This document shows positions 45,538 to 53,812 of a DNA stretch of 64,000 nt, piece by piece (the stretch's first letter is position 1; each line of letters opens with the position of its first letter). The notes beneath the pieces are model-generated. The model searched no databases, was not told the DNA's origin, and worked only from the letters and a program-made list of their open reading frames with translations. Source of the DNA: CAITWD01 sp963842065 (GTDB lineage: Bacteria > Actinomycetota > Thermoleophilia > Miltoncostaeales > Miltoncostaeaceae); contig CAWJEW010000006.1 in assembly GCA_963842065.1 (NCBI GenBank), positions 485,582 through 549,581 on the forward strand, in the 5' to 3' direction. The translations under genes and the position numbers were made by a program.

Positions 45538-46467
45538 GTGAGTCCTGAACGCGTCCCTGTCGAGGTCGGGGGCCACCGCCTGACGCTCTCGAACCTCGAC
45601 AAGCCGATGTACCGGGCGACGCAGTTCACCAAGCGTGACGTCCTGGACTACTACGCGCGGATCGCCCCGGTGATGCTGCCCCATCTCGCACGACGCCCGG
45701 TGACGCTCCGCCGATTCCCGGGCGGCAGCGCAGCAGGCTCCTTTTTCGAAAAGCGCGTCCCGCCGAACGCCCCCGCATGGGTCACGACCACACGCGTCCC
45801 GCTGCAGGCCGGCGATGCGCACCCGGATCATCTGGACGCGCTGATCGTTGCCGACACCGCGACGCTGATCTGGGCAGCCAACCTCGCCGCGCTCGAGTTC
45901 CACGTCACGCTCTGGCGGGTTCCCGAGGACGATTCGCCCCCCGGGCCGCCCGACTACGTGGTGTTCGACCTCGACCCCGGCCCGGGGACGTCGGTCGTGG
46001 AGTGCTGCCGCGTCGCCGAATGGATCACCGAAGTCCTCGGGGCGCGCGGTATCGGGCGACCCGGCGCCAAGACCAGCGGCTCCAAGGGCCTACAGCTCTA
46101 CGTTCCGCTGCCGCCGGATACCGCGTGGGCGACCTCGCGCGCCGACGCGCTCGAGATCGCCACCCGCGTCGCGGCCGACCACCCCACGCAGGTGGTGACG
46201 AACATGCGAAAGGCGCTCCGGACCGGACACGTGCTCATCGACTGGAGCCAGAACCACCCCGCCAAGACCACGGTGGCCGCGTACTCGCTGCGCGCCGGCC
46301 CCGCGCCGACGGTCTCGACGCCGATCACCTGGGACGAGTTGGTCAGATGTGCCCGATCCGGGGACCCCGATGCGCTGCGGTTCACCGCGCAGGAGGTCCT
46401 GCGGCGCGTTGAGCGTCTCGGGGACCTCATGCCCGCGCCGGCTCAGCCGCCGCGGGGCGGCAGGTAG
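45538..46467 (+). CDS. Stand-alone LigD-type polymerase/primase domain (NHEJ)
   Basis: A 309-residue archaeo-eukaryotic-primase-fold enzyme of the LigD polymerase family. It shows LSNLDKPMY, TLRRFPGG, FFEKRVP, DYVVFDLDPG (the catalytic DLDPG) and KTSGSKGLQLYVPL. Such proteins fill gaps and add ribonucleotides at broken ends during non-homologous end joining with Ku and a ligase. No ligase or nuclease domain is fused and no Ku gene lies in the window. GTG 45538 has GAGGTGG just upstream. It is a single gene between an epimerase and a convergent spherulin-4 gene. Confidence 0.87.
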   Translation: MSPERVPVEVGGHRLTLSNLDKPMYRATQFTKRDVLDYYARIAPVMLPHLARRPVTLRRFPGGSAAGSFFEKRVPPNAPAWVTTTRVPLQAGDAHPDHLDALIVADTATLIWAANLAALEFHVTLWRVPEDDSPPGPPDYVVFDLDPGPGTSVVECCRVAEWITEVLGARGIGRPGAKTSGSKGLQLYVPLPPDTAWATSRADALEIATRVAADHPTQVVTNMRKALRTGHVLIDWSQNHPAKTTVAAYSLRAGPAPTVSTPITWDELVRCARSGDPDALRFTAQEVLRRVERLGDLMPAPAQPPRGGR

Positions 46468-46662
46468 GCGGCGTGGGCGCCCCTGACGCGACGTGGGCGC
46501 CTCGCCGACCCGGCACGTGACCCGGCGCGGCGTCGCCAGAGCGACGTCATCGACGGGCCCCCAACACCGCGGCGTGCCGATACCCATGTCCACCCATCGC
46601 CGTGCCGGTCGGCCATGTTGGGTGGGCGCAAGCCCGCCGGATGCCTCCCGGGTCGGCTGAGG

Positions 46663-47499
46663 CTAACTCCCGGCTCCGACGTCACCACGTTCCATGGCGT
46701 CAGGAGCAAGCTGGTGGCCAAGTGGGGCTCCGGTCGCGTCGACGGCCGCCCCGTCACCGCCCGCTGGCTGCGCCGACCCGACCAGCGCCAGCTCGTGATC
46801 CCAGTATGCGGGCAACCGGTGCCACGGATTGGGCCCCGCTCCATCGGTGACAAACACGACATCGCACGGACCGGCGACCGCACGCGCAAGCGCGGCCTCG
46901 AGCGCCTGCGCATCCGGTGCGTCGAAGACCAGGTGCCACAGCTCGGCGCCCCGACCGGGGTCATGCATCCAGTTCGGGAAACGCGCCGCCGCATGCTCCG
47001 CCCAGGGGCCTTCGAACACGGCGAGGATGTCGGCAACTGCGGCAAAGCGTGGGTCAACGTTCGCTTGGCCCATGTTGAGCGCGGCCGCAAGCCCACGCGC
47101 CCGCACCACCTCGGTCAGCTCGTCGTACTGACCCAGACGGTCCGCGGTGCCGGGCACCTGGTCGAAGAAGACCCCATCGACGCCGAACCAGCCGTGATGG
47201 CGCACCACGTCGGCGAGGATCGCCGCCCGCGGTCGCGTCCCGTAGGCCGTATCCACATAGCCGTACACCGCATGCCCCAGTGCGCGGGCCGCCACCGCGC
47301 GCGCCACATAGCGCGCGTCCGGTGATCGACCCGGCCCGGAATCCGGGTTGATGACCACCACCGATCCCGCCGGGGCGCGCGCGACGCCGTCCCAGATCTC
47401 TGGATGCACGTCCGGATCCGCGTAGACGGGGATGCCCAGCCGCAGCTGCGCCTGATCGTCGCGGCGCGTGCGGCCCACCAGGTCTGCGAGGTTCTGCAC
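46663..47499 (-). CDS. Spherulation-specific family 4 protein (GH135-like)
   Basis: A 278-residue (beta/alpha)8-type protein. GIPVYADPDVHPEIWD, GSVVVINPDSGPG, VYGYVDTAYG and FGVDGVFFDQVPG are the consecutive strand ends of the spherulin-4 family, related to fungal Sph3 (GH135), which cuts N-acetylgalactosamine-containing exopolysaccharide. The acidic pair that is D-E in the second spherulin-4 protein of this window (FLDEG) reads D-Q here. No signal peptide is visible. TAGCCT (47512-47507) ends seven bases before the GTG, implying a leaderless transcript. Confidence 0.8.
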   Translation of the reverse strand: MQNLADLVGRTRRDDQAQLRLGIPVYADPDVHPEIWDGVARAPAGSVVVINPDSGPGRSPDARYVARAVAARALGHAVYGYVDTAYGTRPRAAILADVVRHHGWFGVDGVFFDQVPGTADRLGQYDELTEVVRARGLAAALNMGQANVDPRFAAVADILAVFEGPWAEHAAARFPNWMHDPGRGAELWHLVFDAPDAQALEAALARAVAGPCDVVFVTDGAGPNPWHRLPAYWDHELALVGSAQPAGGDGAAVDATGAPLGHQLAPDAMERGDVGAGS

Positions 47500-47624
47500 G
47501 GGCCGTAGGCTATCAGCGCGCCGTACGGGCCCTCGTACCGCCGCCGCCGGGACCGCACGCCGAACCGTGGCGCGGCGCGCTACCCTTCTAGGGTCACCTC
47601 ACCGCACCACACGAGGGCCATCGC

Positions 47625-47924
47625 GTGTTCGACGTCTCGCCTGTCCATCTGATCGTGCTGGCAGCCATCGCGCTCTTGGTGTTCGGCCCGCGCCGTCTGC
47701 CCGAGATGGCGCGCAGCCTCGGGCGCGGCGTGCGCGAGTTCAAGTCCGCGATCGCCGTCGACGACCACCCCGGATCCGCGCCGCCGCAGCAGGCCGCGGC
47801 CACGGCAGCGCCGCCCGCTCCGGCCGCCGCTCCGGGCGCCCCGCTCGCCGCGCCGGCCCACGAGGCGGGCATCGAGGGGTTCATCCGCTCAGGCGACGAT
47901 CAGCCGGCCCGTCCCGCCGAATAA
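47625..47924 (+). CDS. tatA: Twin-arginine translocase subunit TatA/TatE
   Basis: A 99-residue protein. An N-terminal membrane helix (SPVHLIVLAAIALLVFGP) is followed by the hinge RRLPEMARSLGRG and an amphipathic helix ending FKSA, the hallmark of TatA; an Ala/Pro-rich tail follows. It forms the pore for folded exported proteins. GTG 47625 has GAGGG upstream. It is separate from tatC, which is not in the window. Confidence 0.9.
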   Translation: MFDVSPVHLIVLAAIALLVFGPRRLPEMARSLGRGVREFKSAIAVDDHPGSAPPQQAAATAAPPAPAAAPGAPLAAPAHEAGIEGFIRSGDDQPARPAE

Positions 47925-47992
47925 CCCCACGCCGCCGCCGCACCGCGACGTTGCCAGCGGACGCGCGAGCGCACCGCGTCCCGCCCGCCTCC

Positions 47993-47998
47993 TAGAAT
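47993..47998 (+). promoter_or_regulatory. -10 element of the response regulator gene
   Basis: TAGAAT lies eight bases before the GTG at 48007, so transcription would begin at or next to the start codon. The -35 is weak. Predicted by eye. Confidence 0.4.
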
Positions 47999-48006
47999 GC
48001 CGTGCG

Positions 48007-48714
48007 GTGCTGCCTTCTTCCTCACACGTCGACATCGGCGCGCGCATTCTCGTCGTTGACGACGAGGCATCCATCACCGACGCGCTCTGCACGGCGCTGC
48101 GCTACGAGGGCTACGACGCCCGCGAGGCCGGCTCGGCGCGTGCGGCCCACGGGGTGATCCAGAGCTTCTCGCCCGATCTCATCGTGCTTGACGTGATGCT
48201 GCCCGACACGGACGGGTTCACGCTGGCACGCAATCTGCGCGCCGGCGGCCAGGACGCGCCCATCATCTTCCTGACCGCGCGCGACGAGACCTCCGACAAG
48301 CTGGCGGGCCTCAACCTCGGCGACGACTATGTGACCAAGCCGTTCAGCCTGGCCGAGATCGTCGCACGCGTGGGCAACGTCCTGCGCCGCACCAAGGGCG
48401 CCGAGGACCATGCCGTGCTGCGGTTCAAGGATGTCGTCCTCAACGAGGACACCCACGAGGTCCGGCGCGCCGGGAACCGCATCCAGCTCACCCGCACCGA
48501 GTTCGCGCTGCTGTCGTTCTTTATGCGCAATCCGCGCCGGGTGCTCTCCAAGCATCAGATCATCGACGCCGTCTGGGCCAACGACGCAACGATCGATCCC
48601 AACGTCGTCGAGACGTACGTGAGCTACCTGCGCAAGAAACTCGGCACCGACCGCCCGCAGCTCATCCAGACCATCCGCCTGGTCGGGTACGCCCTCAAAG
48701 AGCCCGAGGGATAG
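48007..48714 (+). CDS. OmpR/PhoB-family response regulator
   Basis: A 235-residue protein. The receiver domain carries VVDDEAS (acidic pocket), IVLDVMLPDTDG (phospho-acceptor D), FLTAR and DDYVTKPF (conserved K). The C-terminal winged helix (LTRTEFALLSFFMRNPRRVLSK; VVETYVSYLRKKLG; IQTIRLVGYAL) is of the PhoB type. The loop GLNLGDDY is one residue shorter than the common GADDY version. Its TAG is followed directly by the ATG of the sensor kinase. Targets are unknown, but a candidate direct repeat lies upstream of 52316. Confidence 0.92.
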   Translation: MLPSSSHVDIGARILVVDDEASITDALCTALRYEGYDAREAGSARAAHGVIQSFSPDLIVLDVMLPDTDGFTLARNLRAGGQDAPIIFLTARDETSDKLAGLNLGDDYVTKPFSLAEIVARVGNVLRRTKGAEDHAVLRFKDVVLNEDTHEVRRAGNRIQLTRTEFALLSFFMRNPRRVLSKHQIIDAVWANDATIDPNVVETYVSYLRKKLGTDRPQLIQTIRLVGYALKEPEG

Positions 48715-50133
48715 ATGTCGCTGCGACTGCGCCTGCTCGCGCTGGTGGCCGGGCTCGCGATCGTCGCCCTGATTGCGGTCGAGACCGTGACCTACCTCGA
48801 GCTGCGCTCGTTCCTGTACTCGCAGATCGACCGCACCGTCTCGACGAGTGTCGAGGTGGTCGGCGATGCCGTCGGCACCCGGCAGCCGCTGAACCCGACC
48901 AACCTCGAGACGCTCGTGTCGACCACGCCGGGCCTCTATGTCGGAGACCTGGGCCCCGGTCGGCAGATCCAGTGGCGTGCGCTCGGCGTCGCCAAGGGCG
49001 CCACGGCGGCGGCCCCGCCGGCGCTTGCGCGCCTCGGGAAAATCGCCGACACCGACCAGAGCGGTCCCATCACCGTCGCGGCCACCCACGGGGACCTGCA
49101 GTACCGGGTCGCCGTCGAGCCGATCGGCAGCTCGCAGGCCATCCTCCTGGCGGCCCCGCTGGATGCGGTCGACGACACGCTGCACCGACTGCTGGCGATC
49201 GAGCTGATCGTCTCGGGCATCGCCATCGCGTGCGTGCTGGCGGCCGGTGCGTGGCTCATCGCGGTCAGCCTGCGGCCGCTCGCGCGGATCGAGCGCACCG
49301 CGTCGGCGATCGCCGCGGGCGACTTTTCACGCCGCGCCCAAGGTGCGCGCACCACCACCGAGGTCGGCCGGCTCGCGCTCGCGTTCAACTCGATGATCAC
49401 CCGTATCGAGGCGGCGTTTGCCGAGCAGTCCGAGTCCGAACGGGTGCTGCGCCAGTTCGTGGCCGACGCCTCCCACGAGTTGCGCACCCCCCTGACCGCC
49501 GTGCGGGCCTACGCCGAACTGTTCGAGCGCGGCGCCAAGTACCACCCGGAGGACCTCGAGCGCGCCATGACCGGCATCCAACGCGAGGCGGCGCGGATGA
49601 GCGTGCTCGTCGACGACCTGCTGTTGCTGGCACGACTCGACCAGCACCCGACGATGGCGGCGCGTGAGGTCGACCTCGTGGCAATCGTCCAGCTGGCCGC
49701 CGAGGCCTCGCGCACCATCGACCCCGCCCGCCGCGTGAGCGTCATCGCACCGGCGCACGCCGTCGTGCGTGGCGACCCGGACGCGCTGCGGCGGGTGCTG
49801 GACAACCTGCTCGGCAACGTGCGCGCCCACACACCGCCCGGCACGCCCGCGACCGTGAGCGTGCGCGTCGACGATGCCCACGTCCGGCTCGAGGTCCGTG
49901 ATGAGGGCCCAGGACTGCCGCCGGAGCTCGCCGCACATGCCTTCGAGCGCTTCTCGCGCGGCGATGGCTCGCGCTCCCGCGACGCGGGCGGCTCGGGGCT
50001 GGGCCTGGCGATCGTGGCCGCGATCGCCGAGGCCCACGACGGCACCGTCGCGCTCGCCAACCTCCCCGGCTCGGGCGCGTGCTTTACGATCACGCTCCCG
50101 GCGGTGCCCGCGGGCGGTGCCACGAGCGCCTAG
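48715..50133 (+). CDS. Sensor histidine kinase
   Basis: A 472-residue membrane kinase. A first membrane segment (LALVAGLAIVALIAVETV) and a second (LIVSGIAIACVLAAGAWLIAV) bracket an extracytoplasmic sensor of about 130 residues. HAMP follows, then HisKA with DASHELRTPLTAVRAYAEL (phospho-accepting H), and HATPase_c with DNLLGNVRAHTPPG (N box), VRDEGPGLPP (G1) and GGSGLGLAIV (G2). It is adjacent to and cotranscribed with its response regulator. The signal is unknown. Confidence 0.92.
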   Translation: MSLRLRLLALVAGLAIVALIAVETVTYLELRSFLYSQIDRTVSTSVEVVGDAVGTRQPLNPTNLETLVSTTPGLYVGDLGPGRQIQWRALGVAKGATAAAPPALARLGKIADTDQSGPITVAATHGDLQYRVAVEPIGSSQAILLAAPLDAVDDTLHRLLAIELIVSGIAIACVLAAGAWLIAVSLRPLARIERTASAIAAGDFSRRAQGARTTTEVGRLALAFNSMITRIEAAFAEQSESERVLRQFVADASHELRTPLTAVRAYAELFERGAKYHPEDLERAMTGIQREAARMSVLVDDLLLLARLDQHPTMAAREVDLVAIVQLAAEASRTIDPARRVSVIAPAHAVVRGDPDALRRVLDNLLGNVRAHTPPGTPATVSVRVDDAHVRLEVRDEGPGLPPELAAHAFERFSRGDGSRSRDAGGSGLGLAIVAAIAEAHDGTVALANLPGSGACFTITLPAVPAGGATSA

Positions 50134-50167
50134 CGCCCCCGGACCGGGCGCGGCACCGGCGCGGTGC

Positions 50168-51837
50168 TCAGGAGAGCGTCAGCGTGAACTGCCGGGTCGT
50201 CTGCGCGCCGCCGCTGGTCGCGATGATCGTGAACGTCGGCGTACCATGGCGACTGGAGCCGCGCCCGGACAGGGTCGCCTGACCCGCAGAGCCGGGGCTC
50301 ACGCTCACCCGCGCGCGGCAGCCGACCCGACCTCGCTCAAGGTCGGGGTCGGGGTCGGGGTCCCGGTGGCGGTCACGCTGAAGCTGAACGCCTGCCCGGC
50401 CGGTGTCGTCAGCGCACTCGCGCTGATGATCACCGGTGCCGTCGGGCAGCCGTGACGGTCAGGGTGGCGGCGTTGGACGTGGCCGGACTGCCGACGCCGT
50501 TGGTGAACACCGCGCGATACTGGTTCCCGTTCATGGCCGTGGTGACCGACGACAGCGCTCAGAGGTCGCTGACGTCGCCCCGGACACGGGGTCCACGCAC
50601 CGCCGTTGGCCGACACTTGCCACTGGACGGTCGGCGTCGGCGTTCCCGAGGCCGCCGCGGTGAAGCTGGCCGACTGCCCCGCCGTCACCGCGACCGGGCT
50701 CGGCTGCTGGGTGATCGCCGGCGCGCTTTGGGTCGGCGCCACGATCTCGCCGGCGTCGGCGACCTCCTGGCTCCAGTAGCTCGGCAGAGCGTCGTAGGGG
50801 TTGGGCAGGCCGAGGTTGGTGACGTACGCGTTGCCGAACCCGTCGCCGGTCAGTGTCGACAGGATCGTCGGCAGGCTAGTGGAATTGGCCCCGTAGACCA
50901 CCGCCCAGAACCGGCTCGGGTCATAGCCGGGGATGACGCTGGCACCGCCGGCCAGGTCGGCGGGCGAGCCCTCGAAGCTCAGCAGGACGTCCGACGCGTT
51001 CGCGTAGCAGGCGGGCGTCGCCGTGCCGGGGTTCAGCACGGTCAGATCGAGTCCAGGCTGGGCGTGGATGAACGCGTACAGCGGGGCGTAGTAGGACGCC
51101 TCGGTCTCGCAATCGGTCGCGCCCTCATCGAGAAAGATCCCGTTGACCCCGTACCACTGCTCGTAGGTCGTGATGTCGGCTTCCACGCTGCTCAGCGGGC
51201 GCGAGCCGTAATCGGTGTCGACGTATCCCACCACGTCGATGCCGGCAGCCTGCGAGTTGGCCACCTGCTGGACGTAGTTGGGGTCCTGGCTGGTCCCCGG
51301 ACCGCTGTCCGGGTTGAGCACCGCCAGATCCGCCGTCCGCGGCGGACCGTCGAGCCCGAGCCAGCCTGAGGTCAGCGCATAGAAGTACGACGGGACCGCC
51401 AGGGCCGGGCCGCTGCGGTACGTGAACGTCGCGAGCGGACTCGTCGACGCGCTGGACCCCGAGGAGGACGTGACGACCACCGGACCGCTCGAGGTGCCCC
51501 CGCCCGGCAGGGCGGGTGTCGGGACATCCAGCACCGTGTCGGACACCACCGTCGCCGGTCCAGCCGCGACGCCGTCGACGGCGACCGTCGGTGTGCCGGA
51601 CCGAAAGCCCGACCCGACCACGGTCAGCGGGGTTCCGCCGGCGACGGGGCCGGTCCGGGGCCATACCGCGCTGACGACGGGCTGCCCGAGAGCCTGCGCC
51701 GACACCGCCGCGACGAGGAACACAACGAGCACGAGCATGGCCCATGGGCCCCACAGGGACACCGCGCCGCGGTGCCGATTTCGACCGGGTACCGCGGCGC
51801 GGTGCGGGGCGTGGCGCATGGAGTCGGTGCGGCGCAC
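50168..51837 (-). CDS. Secreted IPT/TIG + spherulin-4 + Ig-like protein, frameshifted tail
   Basis: Signal segment (LWGPWAMLVLVVFLVAAVSAQA), then an IPT/TIG domain (VWPRTGPVAGGTPLTVVGSGF). A spherulin-4 domain follows (FYALTSGW, LAVLNPDSGPG, VNGIFLDEGATD, with the acidic D-E pair). Next is an Ig-like domain starting ITQQPSPVAVTAGQSASF. Beyond WTPC the frame is wrong until APVIISASALTTPAGQAFSF, where a putative-Ig domain begins. It is lost again after a GGGGTC microsatellite near 50340. The natural end (QFTLTLS, stop at 50168) is in another frame. Probably an exported exopolysaccharide hydrolase; the tail damage may be a sequencing artefact in repeats. Confidence 0.75.
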
Positions 51838-52213
51838 CGTCAGGAGCTCTCCTCGACGTGCAGATCCGGCGCCGCGGTGCGGGATGGCGCCGAGCCCAGG
51901 GGTGGTAGCCGTTCGCGTCTAGGTTGAGCCGGTGACCGCCGCGGTGCAAGATCTCTCAGCGATCACTGATCCGCCGCACCGCGCACGGTGCGGCGATTTC
52001 TCACCCGGCCGCCCCAACCGGTGGCCGACCGAGGCGTCCGCGGCACGATCGACCCGGCTCCCCCGGCACGCACGGCGGCCGAGGACGCACGGCGCGCCGT
52101 CTCGTCTAGGAGGTGAGCCGCCCCCTGGCGTACCCATCGGGCGAGGCGCGACAAGAGCGCCGCTCTCGGCCGGATCCGTGCCGGGCGGCCGACGGTAAAG
52201 GTTCGCTAACGGG
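51838..52213. other. Divergent intergenic region, no gene recognised
   Basis: Lies between the leftward spherulin-4 gene and the rightward electron-transfer operon. Only promoter functions are expected; the candidate regulator site follows at 52214. Confidence 0.4.
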
Positions 52214-52236
52214 ACTCACAGCACATTCACAGCATG
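52214..52236 (+). promoter_or_regulatory. Candidate OmpR/PhoB-type direct repeat
   Basis: CACAGCA occurs at 52217-52223 and again at 52228-52234, exactly 11 bp apart, the spacing expected for a PhoB/OmpR dimer on one DNA face. It lies about 80-100 bp upstream of the operon start at 52316. The response regulator at 48007 is a possible binder, by inference only. Confidence 0.4.
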
Positions 52237-52315
52237 GCCCGCCACCATGGGCCGCGATGCTGAGAGGGACCATGTCCGCACAACCGGGCGTGCGCAGTCC
52301 TCGCGGGACGCGCGC

Positions 52316-52898
52316 ATGAGCAAGCACCGCATCCGGCACCCGCGCCATGGCGCGCGCCGCACGGCCCCCAAGGACCGCATGGGGCCGCGGCTGCGTCACC
52401 GTGAGCGCGGCAACGCGCTGCTGCGCCACGGCACGAGCGTGGCGATCGTCGGCGGCCTTGTGCTGACGGCGGGTTTCGGGGTCCTGGCGTACCACACGAC
52501 CGAGGCCCAGGACGCCGCACGTGCCGCCGCCAAGGCCCGTGTGTTGGCGTACGAGCGCCATCAGTATGCGCTTGAGCAGGCCGCGCTCGCTCGCGTCCGC
52601 GCCCAACAGGAGGCCGCGGCCCGCGCCCGCGCGGCCAAGCTCGCCCAACTGGCCGCCATCCGCACCGCCCAGGCCGACGCGCACGCCCGCCAGTTGGCGG
52701 CCGCGAACGCCGCCAGCGCCGCGGCGGCGGCGGCCGCGGTCGCGACCAGCGCGCCGGTCAGCATGCCGGCGGCGTCGTCCGCCACGGGCTCGAGTCGGCT
52801 CGTCGTCCGCATCCTCGTCCAGCGCCGCACCGCCCGTCGCGATCCCCACTCCGAGCTCGTTGCCCAGCGCGCCGGTCGTCTCGTCCGGCGGGTCATGA
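52316..52898 (+). CDS. Membrane-anchored coiled-coil protein (one frameshift near 52795)
   Basis: A basic N-terminus and one membrane segment (GTSVAIVGGLVLTAGFGVLAY) are followed by an alanine-rich coiled coil (residues 60-145). After TGSS the original frame runs straight into the next gene. A neighbouring frame gives a natural Ser/Ala/Pro tail (SSSASSSSAAPPVAIPTPSS) and a TGA at 52896-52898 that overlaps the ApbE ATG as ATGA. I infer a one-base frameshift around 52795. About 193 residues. It heads the electron-transfer operon, but no FMN-attachment or heme motif was found in it. Function unknown. Confidence 0.6.
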
Positions 52899-53812
52899 CC
52901 GCCACGGGATCGTTCACCGCGCTCGGCACGACGGCGATGGCGTGCGTGAGCGACGCGGCGCGCCTGGACGACGCGCTCGCCATCCTTCGCGACGAGCTCG
53001 AGCATGTCGACCGCGCCTGCAGCCGCTTCCGCGAGGACTCCGAGTTGATGCGAATCAACCGCGGCGATGGATCGCCGTGCACGGTCAGCCCGCTGTTGTG
53101 CGACGCGCTCGGAGTCGCCCTCGACGCCGCCCGGACGACCGACGGCATCCTTGACCCCACCGTCGGCGCGGCCGTGCGCGCCACCGGGTACGACCGGTCG
53201 TTCGCCGAACTCGGCTCGGCGGGGCCCCGCCTCGGGCGCGTCGGGTTCGCAGGCGTACCGGGCTGGCGACTGGTCGATCTGGATCCCATACGCCGGACAC
53301 TCCGCGTGCCGGCCGGGGTCGAACTCGACCTCGGGGCGACCGCGAAGGCCTTTGCCGCCGACCGCGCCGCGGCCGCGATCCGTGCGGGCACGGCGACCGA
53401 CGTGCTGGTGTCCCTCGGCGGCGACATCGCGGTCGCCGGTGCGCCCGGCGGCGGTTGGCCGATCCTGATCGCCGACGATCACCGCGCGCCGCTCGACGGC
53501 CCGGGTCCGGTCATCACGATCGCCGAGGGTGGGCTGGCGACCTCCAGCACGACCGTCCGCAACTGGACGATCGGCGACGCCGAATACCACCACCTCATCG
53601 ACCCGCGCACCGGGACCTCGGCGCGCACGCCCTGGCGGACCGTCAGCGTGGCCGCGGCGAGTTGCCTGGCCGCCAACACCGCCAGCTCGGCGGCCCTGAT
53701 CCTCGGCGAGACGGCGCCGCAGTGGCTTGCCGAGCGTGGGCTGCCCGCCCGGCTGGTCGGTCACGGCGGCACACGCACCTATGTCGCCGGTTGGCCGGAG
53801 GATCCCGCATGA
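52895..53812 (+). CDS. apbE: FAD:protein FMN transferase (ApbE)
   Basis: A 305-residue flavin transferase that attaches FMN to a threonine or serine of partner proteins. Blocks: LGTTAMACVSD, SRFREDSELMRIN, LDLGATAKAFAADRAA, VSLGGDIAVAG and YHHLIDPRTG; the terminal block CLAANTASSAALI replaces the usual D by N. ATG 52895 is set by the ATGA overlap. Downstream genes encode a ferric-reductase-like membrane protein, a NuoF-like protein and a ferredoxin, a known type of flavin-dependent electron-transfer cluster. No FMN_bind substrate domain is visible in the window, which is odd. Confidence 0.88.
   Translation: MTATGSFTALGTTAMACVSDAARLDDALAILRDELEHVDRACSRFREDSELMRINRGDGSPCTVSPLLCDALGVALDAARTTDGILDPTVGAAVRATGYDRSFAELGSAGPRLGRVGFAGVPGWRLVDLDPIRRTLRVPAGVELDLGATAKAFAADRAAAAIRAGTATDVLVSLGGDIAVAGAPGGGWPILIADDHRAPLDGPGPVITIAEGGLATSSTTVRNWTIGDAEYHHLIDPRTGTSARTPWRTVSVAAASCLAANTASSAALILGETAPQWLAERGLPARLVGHGGTRTYVAGWPEDPA

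Noticed and set aside
52106..53764. A 552-codon minus-strand frame opposite apbE
   Set aside because: Antisense to the ApbE motifs, arginine/glycine-rich, no homology seen.
52895..53812. Single fused protein of coiled coil and ApbE (52247-53812 frame)
   Set aside because: The open frame joins them, but the ATGA overlap, the natural Ser/Ala/Pro tail in the neighbouring frame and the normal ApbE start argue for two genes and a frameshift.
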